Shown piece by piece: positions 1 through 10,105 of a DNA stretch of 64,000 nucleotides. Numbering within the stretch: the first letter of the stretch is position 1; each line of letters opens with the position of its first letter. The stretch comes from Agrocybe praecox (Eukaryota; Basidiomycota; Agaricomycetes; Agaricales; Agrocybaceae): the NCBI GenBank assembly GCA_964017145.1, contig OZ024840.1, positions 1,302,001 to 1,366,000 on the forward strand, written 5' to 3'. A model generated the notes under the pieces. That model was not told where the DNA came from, made no database searches, and worked only from the letters and a program-made list of their open reading frames with translations. The position numbers and the translations under genes were made by a program.

Positions 1-160
1 GGTGGCGTTTCGGCCATTGTTGACGAACCAGTAGTCGTACCGATTCGAATGTATCGTTACCCGAGTACTAGACCCAGTTCCGATCGTTTAGCGAGTAAGA
101 TGAAGCGAAAACTATGAGTTGCTAAAGTTGATGGTGGTGGTAACGAGTCAAGAAGAGATG
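1..160 (-). mobile_element. LINE 5' end, inverted partial copy
   Basis: The reverse complement of this stretch closely matches 1713-1865, the 5' UTR and first codons of the LINE that follows, including the ATG context of its ORF1. It is therefore the 5' end of another copy of the same LINE family on the minus strand, running out of the left edge of the window. Differences from the plus copy are scattered substitutions, so it is not a recent duplication. It ends exactly where the ORF2 fragment at 161 begins. Confidence 0.8.
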
Positions 161-1712
161 CTTTGTACAAGAACCGCCTTGGCGGATTATAAGACAAGCA
201 CCTTCTTCATCTAATAAAGAAGGTGACAACATTGTTGGCGCGCCTATGCATCCTGCATGGCTATACATGGTACGCCCCCTGGAAAACGAGGAGATTCCTC
301 CGCGAGTCATGGCATACGTGTCAAAGAGACTCGAGAGGCTCCGTCCTTCGATGAGGTGAGATCTTATTGATCATCGCGACATCTTCGTACTCTCGCTGTT
401 TCAAGGCAACGAGACTTATAACTTCATGAATGTATATTCAGACGAAGCCAGTACAGAGATTCGGTATTTACAAGACCACGTCGACGAATTACCCCACTTC
501 CAATATATGGGAGGCGACTTTAATACTCACTCGAGGATATGGGACCCCAATGTCACATATCATCGGTGGGATGCCATCGCGCTGCTAGATGTAGCCGCCG
601 AACTCGACCTAGAATGGACGGAGCCGTCCAATCCGGGTCCTACATTTATATCCAACAATCCAGACCTCCGGCCATTGGTCATAGATCTGGTATTCCGCGG
701 AATTGCTGAGTCAGCGAGAAGTGGCGTCACTCATGCACCGGAACATCAAGGGCCAACGGATCACATTCCGTTGACAGCTTATGTCAAACTAGGGGATGAC
801 GTCGAAGACGTGGTCCGCTTCACAATCGCAAAGGGCTCTGACGCTTATAAAGCGTGGAAGACCGAGCTCCCCGGGAAAGTTGCTGCCATAGAGGTAGAAC
901 GTCTCGAAACCAGGGATGATGTTGAGCGAGTGGCGCAAGCCCTTGCGGACGTCTTCACCGCTGCGTGGGATTCCTATGCAAAGGAGACCCGGATAACAAA
1001 GCACTCGAAACCATGGTGGAATGACGAGTGCACAAATACACTTGCTGCTTATCGTCTGGATAAAACCGATGAGAAGTGGAAAGCATTTCGCAAAACCATT
1101 AAGGATGTTAAACGCGACTTCTTTGAGCTTCGGATCACAGAGATTGCATACACCAACAGACGCCCCTGGGACCTAATGGAATGGGTCAAACAGCAAAAGT
1201 TGCCAGCCTGCGAAGCTATCCAATACCAAGGACAGCCCTGCCATGGAATGGACTCCCTGTGGGATGCCCTCCACAACACCTACAACTCAGCCTCTGGCTG
1301 AGCAGTAGATCTCACAGTGCTGGACCCTCTCCCTACCCTTCAAGAGAGAGACTGGCCCCCATTTTCCAAATTAGAACTAGATGAGGCACTTGCGTCTTGT
1401 TCAAGTCTTTCGTCCCCCGGCCCAGATCATGTATCATGGCCGATTCTCAAAGAAGTTGTGAAGCAGCAAGCTGCTTCACAACTCCTTATCGATCTCGCCA
1501 ATGCCTGCATTCGTGTAGGGCATTGGCCGAGACACTTTAAGGAGTTGACTTCAGTCATCATCCCGAAGCCGGGCAAACCTACATATTCCGACCCCAAGGC
1601 GTTCCGGCCCATAGTGCTGTTGAACACCACCAGGAAACTCATTGAGAAGATGATCTCAAATCGCCTTCAATACGACATGATCAAGTTTGATCTAGTTCAT
1701 CCTAATCAAGTC
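161..1712 (+). pseudogene. LINE ORF2 fragment (endonuclease plus start of reverse transcriptase)
   Basis: This matches the intact ORF2 segment from about 3940 to 5484 over its whole length. It contains the endonuclease/exonuclease/phosphatase (EEP) fold, with GGDFNTHSRIWDP and the TDHIPL segment, and then RT motifs up to the HPNQ segment. The frame is broken by two TGA codons (357-359 and 1299-1301); at both places the intact copy reads CGA. Both ends are abrupt: at 161 it abuts an inverted LINE 5' end and at 1713 a plus-strand LINE 5' end. It is non-functional. Confidence 0.88.
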
Positions 1713-1846
1713 CATCTCTTCTTGACTCGTTACCACCACCATCGAAATTTGCAACTTATTGTTTTCGCTCAATCTTACTCGCAATACGATCGGAACTGGG
1801 TCTAGCACTCGGGTAACGATACAATCGAATCGGTACATCTACTGGT

Positions 1847-3826
1847 TTGCCAACAATGGCCGATACACCAACAAGGGGGGGCGCAGGTACACGCCGATCT
1901 GCACCTCCGACAAGCCAAGGCGCCTCTCCCTCGCCCTTGCAGACCACTGCGTCTGCAAGCCCAAGGACAAACCCACAGGACGTCCCTGCCAGCCGCGCAG
2001 CGACTCCAGCACCATCCCATGCCGACTCGGACGTTCGCGACGAGACCCTGGACAACAACGACGATGATCAGGACTCATCACACGACTCCCGGTCCACCTC
2101 TCGACTGTCCTCTTCCCGCAAGAGGCCTCGCACCGAAGGCGCACTGCTCTCAGGAGCAGTACCACTCATCGAGGACACACCATTTGACGGCCAAGAGGGC
2201 TTCAACGACGAAGTGGTGCAGATCTGCCGTGCCCTCATGGCAACCAACCGCTGGCTCGACTACTTGGCGAGACAGCAAGACCGCAATGCGCTCCTAGCTG
2301 GGGCCCACGACGTACAACACCTTGCCGAGTCGATGTTCGACATTGCGGCAAAAGCGAGGTGCATTCCCGCCCTTCGGACATTCGACGGCACCGAGGATGA
2401 CATGCAGATCAATGAGACTGGTTTCACAGGGACTGGCGATTGGTCAAACCTAGGGGAGGCACCCAAAACCCCACCCCAACAAGTCGGTGGGGGCAGCCTC
2501 GGCGAGGCAACCCTCATCACCCCACGACCCCCACCGCGCACGGACAAGGGGAAGCAAAAGGAGGTTCCCCCTCCCATGCGGCCTTCTGGACCCGGCCCCT
2601 CTGGGTCCGGGCCCAAGAAAACCGCACCTGCAGCACCGGCTACTACACAGCCAATGCAACAACCCAAGGTACCAGAGACTCGGTTCGGAAGAATCGTGCC
2701 GCCGCTTCCTTCTCGTCGGACCGCTGGTCCAGGCAAGGGGTCATACGCCTCTCGCCTCGGCCAAGGACCGAAGCAACCCGTGACCATCGCGCAGCTCGCG
2801 AAGGTCGCACCTCAATTGCCTATCAGTGCAGTGGCACAGGCAACCAATCAGAACGCAGCGGGCCCAACGAAGTCGCGAAAGCGCATGTCTCAGCTCCCCT
2901 CATTCGTCGCGGGAGGACCGTCGAGAAGACAGGTCCTAATCCAGTTTGAAAACACAATCCCAACCTGTGATTTCAACCTATACATCATCCGAGCTCGTCG
3001 TGCACTGTGCGATGGAGGATCCACCCTTCAAATTCTGTCAATGGCTCAGGCCTATGCAGGATACACTCTCCACACCGATGGTGTGGCCAACGAGCGAGAC
3101 CTTGAATATCTTCGAGGCCAAGCCAACATCGCATTTGGGTCCTCAGTCACTGGCATAAGCGTGACCCTCCCAGTTGCAACATCCTTTGTCCGCGTTGTGG
3201 ACATTCCTTACTACACGGACGCTGCAAGAACGACTGTAATCACGTCCGACATAGTGCAGGGGGCTCTTAAGTCCTCCCCGCTTGGCGGTAACCTATACTT
3301 TGCACGCCCAGCTCACATCGTACACAACTCACCGGCCAGCACCATGGGTATGGCCTACATCGACATATGGGACTCTAAGTCCGGTGCTCGCGCCAAACAG
3401 ATCATCAACAAATCTGTTATGATCCTTGGCAGGCAATGCGAAATTCAGCCAGCCACCACCCACACCGGTGTCCCCCTTTGCCAGCGTTACTGGCGATGGG
3501 GCCACTCCGATAAAGGATGCAGGCAACGTGCCGCATCATGCCCACACTGTATGGGCCCATACAAGGCCGATGAACATTGTGACGTCGCCAGGTGTTGCAA
3601 AGGGAACGCCAAGGCGAACCCACCCCTCAAACCAACCCCTGCTGGCCAGCCGTGCCCCCATACGGCCCACTGTGTCAACTGCAAGGGTGACCACGCCGCG
3701 AACTCGCGCAAATGCAAGTTCTGGATCAACCGCTTCGATCGTGCTTGGATCGATGGCAAATATGCAGAGGTTCGTCGTATTCAACAGAACGTCCGCGATC
3801 GTACTAACCCCCTCCCTGTAGCTTAA
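1847..3826 (+). CDS. LINE ORF1 protein, Gag-like nucleic-acid binding
   Basis: A 659-residue ORF1 protein that should coat the LINE RNA and form the ribonucleoprotein. The first ~330 residues are low-complexity (Pro, Ser, Thr, Gly, acidic patches), followed by a more ordered domain. Three zinc-knuckle-like motifs lie at about residues 545-625. The first reads CQRYWRWGHSDKGC: the usual second Cys is Tyr, so it may not bind zinc. The second (CPHC...HC) and third (CVNCKGDH...C) look complete. The ATG at 1847 is the first in frame and lies just after the region conserved with the inverted 5' end. The stop codon overlaps the ORF2 start as TAATG, suggesting coupled reinitiation. Confidence 0.85.
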   Translation: MPTMADTPTRGGAGTRRSAPPTSQGASPSPLQTTASASPRTNPQDVPASRAATPAPSHADSDVRDETLDNNDDDQDSSHDSRSTSRLSSSRKRPRTEGALLSGAVPLIEDTPFDGQEGFNDEVVQICRALMATNRWLDYLARQQDRNALLAGAHDVQHLAESMFDIAAKARCIPALRTFDGTEDDMQINETGFTGTGDWSNLGEAPKTPPQQVGGGSLGEATLITPRPPPRTDKGKQKEVPPPMRPSGPGPSGSGPKKTAPAAPATTQPMQQPKVPETRFGRIVPPLPSRRTAGPGKGSYASRLGQGPKQPVTIAQLAKVAPQLPISAVAQATNQNAAGPTKSRKRMSQLPSFVAGGPSRRQVLIQFENTIPTCDFNLYIIRARRALCDGGSTLQILSMAQAYAGYTLHTDGVANERDLEYLRGQANIAFGSSVTGISVTLPVATSFVRVVDIPYYTDAARTTVITSDIVQGALKSSPLGGNLYFARPAHIVHNSPASTMGMAYIDIWDSKSGARAKQIINKSVMILGRQCEIQPATTHTGVPLCQRYWRWGHSDKGCRQRAASCPHCMGPYKADEHCDVARCCKGNAKANPPLKPTPAGQPCPHTAHCVNCKGDHAANSRKCKFWINRFDRAWIDGKYAEVRRIQQNVRDRTNPLPVA

Positions 3827-5605
3827 TGCGCAACGGCCTAGGGAAGGAGATTAGTATATACTCGCACAATGTAGCCAAGAAATATGATTACTTGACCGTG
3901 CTCCTCGAAACGTTAATAGACACTGTTGACGTTATCCTTGTACAAGAACCGCCCTGGCGGATTATAAGACAAGCGCCCTCTTCATCTAATAAGGAGGGTG
4001 ACAACATCATTGGCGCGCCTATGCATCCTGCATGGCTATATATGGTACGCCCCCCGGAAAACGAGGAGATTCCTCCTCGGGTCATGGCATACGTGTCTAA
4101 ACGGCTCGAGAGGCTCCGCCCTTCGAGGAGGCGAGATCTTATTGATCATCGTGACATCTTCGTTCTCTCGTTGTTCCAAGGCAACGAGACTTATAACTTC
4201 ATGAATGTATATTCAGACGAAGCCAGCACAGCGATTCGGTATCTACAAGACCATGTCGATGAACTACCACCCTTCCAATATATGGGAGGCGACTTTAACA
4301 CTCATTCGAGGATATGGGACCCCAATGTCACATACCATCAGTGGGATGCCATCGCGCTGCTAGACATAGCTGCCGAACTCGACCTAGAATGGACGGAGCC
4401 GTCCAATCCGGGTCCAACATTTATATCCAACAACCCAGATCTTTGGCCTTCGGTCATAGATCTGGTATTCCGCGGGATTGCTGAGTCAGCGAGAAGTCGC
4501 GTGACACGGGCACCGGAACATCAGGGGCCAACGGATCATATTCCGTTGAAAGCTTCTGTCAAACTAGGGGATGATGTCGAAGACGTGATCCGCTTCACGA
4601 TTGCCAAGGGCTCCGATGCTTACAAAGCGTGGAAGCTCGAACTACCGGGGAAAGTTGCTGCCATAGAGGCGGGACGTCTCGAGACCAAGGATGACGTTGA
4701 GCGAGTAGCGCAAGCACTAGCCGATGTCTTCACCGCTGCGTGGGATTCCCATGCAAAGGAGACCCGAATCACAAAGCATTCTAAACCATGGTGGAACAAC
4801 GAATGCACAAATTCGCTTGCCGCTTACCGTGAGGATAAAACCGACGAGAAGTGGAAAGCATTCAGGAAGATCGTCAAAGACGTCAAACGCGAATTCTTTG
4901 AGAGTCGAATCTCGGAAATTGCATACACCAACAGATGCCCATGGGACCTAATGGAATGGGTCAAACAGCGAAAGTTACCAGCCTGCGAAGCTATCCAATA
5001 CCAAGGACAGCCCTGCCATGGAATGGACTCCCTATGGGATGCCCTCCACAACACATACAACTCGGCCAGAGGCCGAGTAGTAGACCTCACGGTGCTAGAT
5101 CCCCTCTTTACTCTTCAAGAGAGGGATTGGCCCCCATTCTCCAAACTAGAATTGGACGAGGCACTTGCGTCTTGCTCAAGTCTGTCGTCCCCCGGCCCAG
5201 ATCATGTATCATGGCCGATTCTCAAAGAAGTTGTGAAGCAGCTTGCTGCTTCACAACTTCTTATCGATCTCGCCAATGCCTGCATTCGTGTGGGTTATTG
5301 GCCGAGACACTTTAAGGAGTCGACTTCAGTTATCATACCAAAGCCGGGCAAACCTACATACTCTGACCCCAAGGCATTCCGGCCCATCATGCTGTTGAAC
5401 ACCACCGGGAAACTCATTGAGAAGATGATCTCAAATCGCCTTCAATATGACATGATCAAGTTTGATCTTGTTCATCCTAATCAAGTTGGAGGAGTGCGCC
5501 AGCGCTCAACCGAGGATGCAGGGTTGTACCTTACCCATCTGATTTGTACCGGGTGGACTAAGGGCCTAAAGACTAGTGTTGTCGCTTTTGACATCGCCCA
5601 GTTCT
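3826..5605 (+). pseudogene. LINE ORF2 (EEP endonuclease and reverse transcriptase), truncated
   Basis: ORF2 starts at the ATG overlapping the ORF1 stop. Residues ~8-240 form the EEP endonuclease that nicks target DNA; visible motifs are SHNVAKKYDYL, VQEPPW, MGGDFNTHSR and TDHIPL. Residues ~430-594 are the start of the RT: IPKPGKPTYSDPKAFRPI, a GGVRQRST segment and VVAFDIAQ with the first catalytic Asp. The reading frame then runs into the Copia LTR (to a stop at 5974-5976), which adds unrelated residues. The catalytic double-Asp motif and everything after it are missing, so the enzyme cannot be active. Confidence 0.9.
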
Positions 5606-6145
5606 TGTTAGAATTTGCCCTCCAAGTCCCTACCTTCCAGACCTCTCAGGAGGTTCATCACACTTCTGTCATCCTGAAACACGCTTCACCTTTCTCACAT
5701 GTTTCACCCTCTGTTACATGTTTCACTTCCCTTACATGTTTCATCTTCTCGAGGTCTTTACACTCCCCCCCCTTTTCTCATTGGAATCCAGGTTCATTCC
5801 AGGATTCCAAATGGATTCCTGTGGATTCCAGAGTGAATTTCATTACACAATTCTCTGCCATTTTGTATGGGAGGACCCACCATGGATTCCAACAGGATTC
5901 CAACTGGAATCCGTGGAATTACCCATTCCAGGTGGAATATTCCACCTTGGTTCCACGAAGAATGTGCGGAATGTAGGTGGAATCCAAGTGGAATCCAACA
6001 TATAGCAGACAAATTGGCCGAAATCCACTAGAAATCCACTATATACCATTAGATATGACCCGTTTAAGGCCATTCCAACGGAATACGATGGAATCCAATT
6101 AGACTGAGGGCACCATTGCTCTTATTTTAATTATTAGTAGGAATT

Positions 6146-6221
6146 AAAAAAAAGCGCACGACCGGGAATCAAACGCTCAACCCCGAGAACGCCGAGCGTG
6201 CACACTTTACCAGCTGTGCCA
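6146..6221 (-). ncRNA. Pol III-like unit (A box, B box, oligo-T) in hAT-like copy 3
   Basis: On the minus strand an A-box-like TGGCACAGCTGG (6221-6210) is followed by a B-box-like CGTTTGATTCC (6175-6165) and a run of eight T (6153-6146). The A-to-B spacing of about 46 bp is close to that of tRNA genes. No complete cloverleaf could be folded by eye, so this is called tRNA-like or SINE-like rather than a tRNA gene. Transcription is inferred. Confidence 0.5.
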
Positions 6222-6299
6222 CGAAGGCTTACAGAAAGCTCTAAAATGTGAAATATACATACCCCCTTTTCGGCATGTCTCGGCACGGCTCAAACGTGA

Positions 6300-7150
6300 T
6301 TGATGGCAACGCCGTTTGGTTGCCACATCACCTCTTTCTCTCCTACCACGACCACCACTTTGTCCTGCACCACCACATCGCTCCCCACTCCCCAACGACG
6401 ACGGCAATGGCAACGGCCACGCCAGCGACGACACAGCGACGATGACACGTCAGCGACAACGCCACGACAACACCAACGACAACGACACAAGCGACGACAT
6501 GGCGATGATACGGCGAGGCCAACGACGACACGGGGACGACACACGCCAACGCCAACGTCAACGACGACACACACGTCAGCGACGACTCGACGACGACGAC
6601 TCGCGGTGACGCGAACGACGACGACGACGACACAGCGACGCCAACGACGACCCGCACGTCAGCGACCACGACGCCGACAACGATACGATGACGGGGCGAC
6701 GACGGTGACGACGACGACGGGGTGATGACGACGACGACGGGGTGACGACAACACGAGGGACGGCGACGACGACTCGCCAACGACGACGGCAACGGCCACA
6801 CCAGCGAGCCGACAAACATGACGCGGCGGGCTTGGGGGCAAGGGTGTGACGTGGCGGGGTGAGGGGCGGGCCATTTAGGACGACGAGGAGGTAAGTACCC
6901 CTCCGTTTTCTCGCCCCCCGCCGCTGTCCAGAGGCTGGGACCTCTGTCCCTCCTCTCATCCCCTTCCTCCTCCCCACCCTCTTCCCCTTCCTCCTCCCCA
7001 CCCTCTTCCCTTCTCTCTTCCTCTTCCCCTTTCTCTTCCCCTTCCTCCTCCCCACCCTCTTCCCTTCTCTCTGGCCTATCCCCTCCCACCTCTTCCCTCT
7101 GTCCTCCCCTTTCCATATCCCCCTATTTTTTTCTAATTAAAAATAATTAT
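6300..7150 (+). repeat. Mini-intron/triplet-repeat module, copy M1
   Basis: Order: ACC/CAC-rich lead, an array of ACG/CGA triplets (6400-6810), a GTAAGTACC 5' splice-like site at 6891 with a CAG 41 nt later (6929-6931), the GGCTGGG...CTCTGTCC segment, a C/T tract and an AT-rich tail. The same order is found at 14690, 32840, 51060 and 62150. Long ORFs here reflect the biased composition and are not protein evidence. Confidence 0.7.
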
Positions 7151-7861
7151 ATAAGTATATACAAATCATGTATATTATCAATTTTCTTAATTAATCAATT
7201 AAATTTCGCTTTTTCATATGTTTTTTTTGTGTGATTCTTATGTTTTTGGTAAATGTTATGTTTTTTTAAACATAAATGACTTTAAATCTTTTGGAATGCA
7301 CCTGGAATGGTTGGAATCCAGGTGGAATCTGCTTCTATGGACTTGTGTCAAATTTCATTAAGTCCCACCTTATTTGGAATCCAGATGGAATGTGGTTGGA
7401 TTCCATTTCCATTCCATTCCACCCCAAATTGGGTTGTTGGAATCTATCTGGAATCAAGTTGGAATTGACCAGGAATGTAGTTGGAATCCATATGACTTGG
7501 CTGGAATGGAGCTGGAATGGTTGGATTCCAATTGGAATCAGGGGGGGAGTGTAAAGTACTGATCTTCTCTTACACGTTTCACGCTCTTACATGTTTCACA
7601 CTCTTACACGTTTCACGTTCTCACACGTTTCACATCTGTTACATCCCTTACATGCCTTAGCATATATAAGTCTGTAGACCAAAGCCTGAAGTCCCCAGTT
7701 ACTCACTCTGGACTTCAGGTCAGTAGTATGTCTTATGTCTCAATACACTCAGTTACTCACTCTGGACTTCAGCTCTTCATAGCTCTTCAGTCCTTCGTCT
7801 TGGGTGCACCATATTAGGTCACCAGGTAGCTCACGACGTCCCGCACTTGCTCCTTTTAACA

Positions 7862-7873
7862 GGTTATGGGCCC
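7862..7873 (+). promoter_or_regulatory. Copia primer-binding site
   Basis: GGTTATGGGCCC directly follows the 5' LTR. It differs by one base from GGTTATGAGCCC, the complement of the anticodon region of eukaryotic initiator tRNA-Met. This suggests priming by an internally cleaved half tRNA, as known for Drosophila copia, rather than by the tRNA 3' end. Confidence 0.6.
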
Positions 7874-8059
7874 CGCGCTTCACGCGCTCTAAATTCGACT
7901 TTTCTTGTCTTGGTCTTATCTTGATGTCGTTGCAATCTTGCTTATTGCGCTCGATCCGTTGCCTCGTTCATCTTGTAACTGTCAACAACACTTTGTCGCA
8001 CTGTTACAACCCACACTACACATTTTCACACCTCCATCGCACTTCATTCCTTTGCAATC

Positions 8060-10105
8060 ATGTCATTTGTCACACATGCTCAATCTCACTCCAACAGTCC
8101 TTCCCTTCCTATCATCTGTTCCTTTTGTGGCCTAAACTCTCACATTATCCACAATTGTCCTCACTTTCTCAAGGCACAGAAGGGCATACAGGACGATGCA
8201 AGGAGCCTTGAATGGGCTGGCAGTGCTAGTGCATTGTCTACCACCTCAGATCCAGACAACTTGGACTTTGACTGGCTTGCAGACACAGGAGCCACAAGCC
8301 ATATGACCCCACATCGCCAGTGGATTCAGAACTACACTGAATTTCGCGTCCCAATCAAACTGGCTGACCACACCATTGTCTATTCAGCTGGTGTTGGCAC
8401 TGTGGTCATCCATCCAGTGATCAATGGCAAACCAGTTCGTTCTGTAGAGTTGACTCGCGTTTTGCATGTCCCCCAGCTTCGCAACAATCTCCTGGCTTGC
8501 TTATACCTCACAAAGCGAAAAGGGATCAGGATGGAAGTGGATGCAGACACCATGTACTTCAAACTCAAAGGCAACACACTTTTCACTGCCAGAGTCACAG
8601 ACAGCAACAATGGCATTTTGAACGCCACTACAGAGCCCATGGAGCATGCCAATGCTGCTTCAACTCTTCCTATGGATGCCAGCCTCTGGCACCAGCGCTT
8701 TTGCCACCACAGCACTGACAGTGTGCACAAACTTGTCAAAGACAATCTTGTCATTGGACTCATCATCACATCTGACTCCAAACCAGACCCCATCTGTGAA
8801 CCTTGCTTAGCTGGCAAGATGGTTTCCTCTCCTTTCCCCAGCTCATCTCGCATTTCTACCTTTCCACTGGAACCCATTCATTCTGATCTCCATGGTCCTC
8901 TTCCTGTTGCATCTCAAGAAGGCTACCGCTACTGGGTTATCTTTATTGATGACTGCACCAAGCTCAAAGCCATCATGTTTTTGAAGCGAAAAAGCGACAC
9001 CTTTGAAGCTTTCAAGACATTCAAGGCTTATGCTGAGAACCAGCTGGATGCAAAAATCAAAGCTTTGCAAGATGACAAGGCTGGAGAGTACATGTCCAAT
9101 GCTTTCATCAAGTTTACAGATGACTGTGGGATTGTTAGGCGCCATAGCACCAGGAACAGGCCACAGCAGAATGGAGTTGCAGAGAGAGCCAACAGGACAA
9201 TTGCTGATCATGCCACTGCCATGCTTGTTCAAGCCAACCTCCCTGCTTCATTTTGGATGCTTGCTGTTTCTGCTTATGTGCACGTCTGGAATCGCCTTCC
9301 TACAGCCCCACTGCCTGGTACAACTCCCTACACTGAGTGGTACAAGAAGAAACCAGATGTCAGCAATTTGCGCGTTTTTGGCTGTGCTGCATATGTCTAC
9401 ATTCAGAGAGACAAGAGGAAGTCACTCCAACCACACATGGAGAAATGTATCTTTGTTGGGTATCCTACTGGCTACAAGGGCTGGCGCTTTTTCAACCCTA
9501 TCACCAAGAAGTTCATTATCTCTGAAAGGGCTGTTTTTGACGAAAGGAGCTTTCCTGGACTCAAACACTCTGACTCAATCAACCTTTTCCCTACTGGTTC
9601 GCTTTCACCACTTTTAGAGTCTGTGGATATGCCAGATTTGGGGGGGGATGATGATGATGCTTCAAATCTTCCAAATCACACTCCTAACACTCCAAATGCG
9701 CCCCAACCACTTCCAGCACCTCCTGCTGCACCTGCTAATGTCCCAAACGTTCCAAACGCTCCAAATGTCGCAAACTCGCCCTCTGATGTACACACTCCTG
9801 TACCTGCACCCAACACACCAAAGACTGAACCAGAAACAACACCACTTCCTGACAGTCCTCCACACACACCTCCACCACCTGCTTCATCTCCATTGCCTCC
9901 TGCACCACCACCTGCTCCCAGAAAGCAAACTGGTCGATCTGCCCAACCTCCTGAGCCTCAGCCTGAGCCCAGATGCTCTAACAGGCAAACAAAGCCACCA
10001 GGAGAGTGGTGGGTTGTTCAGACTGCTCAGGATGATGTGAATGGTCTGTTGAAATTAGTGATCAAACACTTTGATTTTGGACTTGTACATATTGACTTTA
10101 CATAG
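8060..10105 (+). CDS. Copia polyprotein, N-terminal part (zinc knuckle, protease, integrase)
   Basis: An open 681-codon frame. Residues 20-33 form a CX2CX4HX4C zinc knuckle. Residues 75-77 are the aspartic protease DTG. From ~225 comes the integrase zinc region (LWHQRFCHH...CEPC) and then the catalytic core, with Asp in HSDLHGP, Asp in DDKAGEY and Glu in QQNGVAER. After the integrase a Pro-rich acidic linker follows. The Gag capsid that normally precedes the knuckle is missing: only ~190 bp separate the PBS from this ATG, so a Gag deletion is inferred. The frame ends just before the RT, at a 0.4-kb interruption. Confidence 0.9.
   Translation: MSFVTHAQSHSNSPSLPIICSFCGLNSHIIHNCPHFLKAQKGIQDDARSLEWAGSASALSTTSDPDNLDFDWLADTGATSHMTPHRQWIQNYTEFRVPIKLADHTIVYSAGVGTVVIHPVINGKPVRSVELTRVLHVPQLRNNLLACLYLTKRKGIRMEVDADTMYFKLKGNTLFTARVTDSNNGILNATTEPMEHANAASTLPMDASLWHQRFCHHSTDSVHKLVKDNLVIGLIITSDSKPDPICEPCLAGKMVSSPFPSSSRISTFPLEPIHSDLHGPLPVASQEGYRYWVIFIDDCTKLKAIMFLKRKSDTFEAFKTFKAYAENQLDAKIKALQDDKAGEYMSNAFIKFTDDCGIVRRHSTRNRPQQNGVAERANRTIADHATAMLVQANLPASFWMLAVSAYVHVWNRLPTAPLPGTTPYTEWYKKKPDVSNLRVFGCAAYVYIQRDKRKSLQPHMEKCIFVGYPTGYKGWRFFNPITKKFIISERAVFDERSFPGLKHSDSINLFPTGSLSPLLESVDMPDLGGDDDDASNLPNHTPNTPNAPQPLPAPPAAPANVPNVPNAPNVANSPSDVHTPVPAPNTPKTEPETTPLPDSPPHTPPPPASSPLPPAPPPAPRKQTGRSAQPPEPQPEPRCSNRQTKPPGEWWVVQTAQDDVNGLLKLVIKHFDFGLVHIDFT

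Larger units (their letters stand above)
1713..5605 (+). mobile_element. Non-LTR retrotransposon (LINE), 3'-truncated by a Copia insertion
   Basis: This is a LINE with a 5' UTR of about 134 bp, ORF1 (Gag-like, zinc knuckles) and ORF2 (EEP endonuclease plus RT). The organisation fits apurinic-endonuclease-type LINEs such as the Tad1/I-like groups in fungi; the exact clade cannot be fixed without a tree. The element stops inside the RT domain at 5605, where the Copia LTR begins, and its 3' half is not found on the other side of the Copia element. ORF1 and the remaining ORF2 are free of stops, so this copy is much better preserved than the fragment at 161-1712. Confidence 0.85.
5751..7561 (-). 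mobile_element. Non-autonomous hAT-like element (copy 3, GGAATCC family)
   Basis: It is flanked by a perfect 8-bp target duplication ATCTTCTC (5743-5750 and 7562-7569), as expected for the hAT superfamily. Read on the minus strand it begins CAGTACTTTACACTCCCCC; the other end reads GAGGTCTTTACACTCCCCC. Both subterminal regions are packed with GGAATCC/GGATTCC repeats, plausible transposase-binding sites. No transposase is encoded. Inside are a Pol III-like unit (6146-6221) and a mini-intron module (6300-7150). Confidence 0.9.
5606..7861 (+). repeat. Copia 5' LTR, interrupted by a hAT-like element
   Basis: It starts TGTTAGAATTTGCCC and ends TCCTTTTAACA, matching the 3' LTR at 17301-17709. Its own sequence is about 437 bp once the insertion at 5751-7561 and its 8-bp duplication are removed, against 409 bp for the 3' LTR. 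It contains repeated ACATGTTTCAC motifs and a tandem CTCACTCTGGACTTCAG segment. The sequence difference between the LTRs shows that the insertion is not very recent. Confidence 0.88.

Noticed and set aside
5606..5976. Continuation of LINE ORF2 to 5976
   Set aside because: Residues after the AFDIAQF stretch are encoded by the Copia LTR and the hAT-like element, not by the LINE.
6290..7116. Several long open frames rich in Arg, Thr, Val or Glu on both strands
   Set aside because: They arise from triplet and purine/pyrimidine repeats, are open on both strands at once and show no domain.
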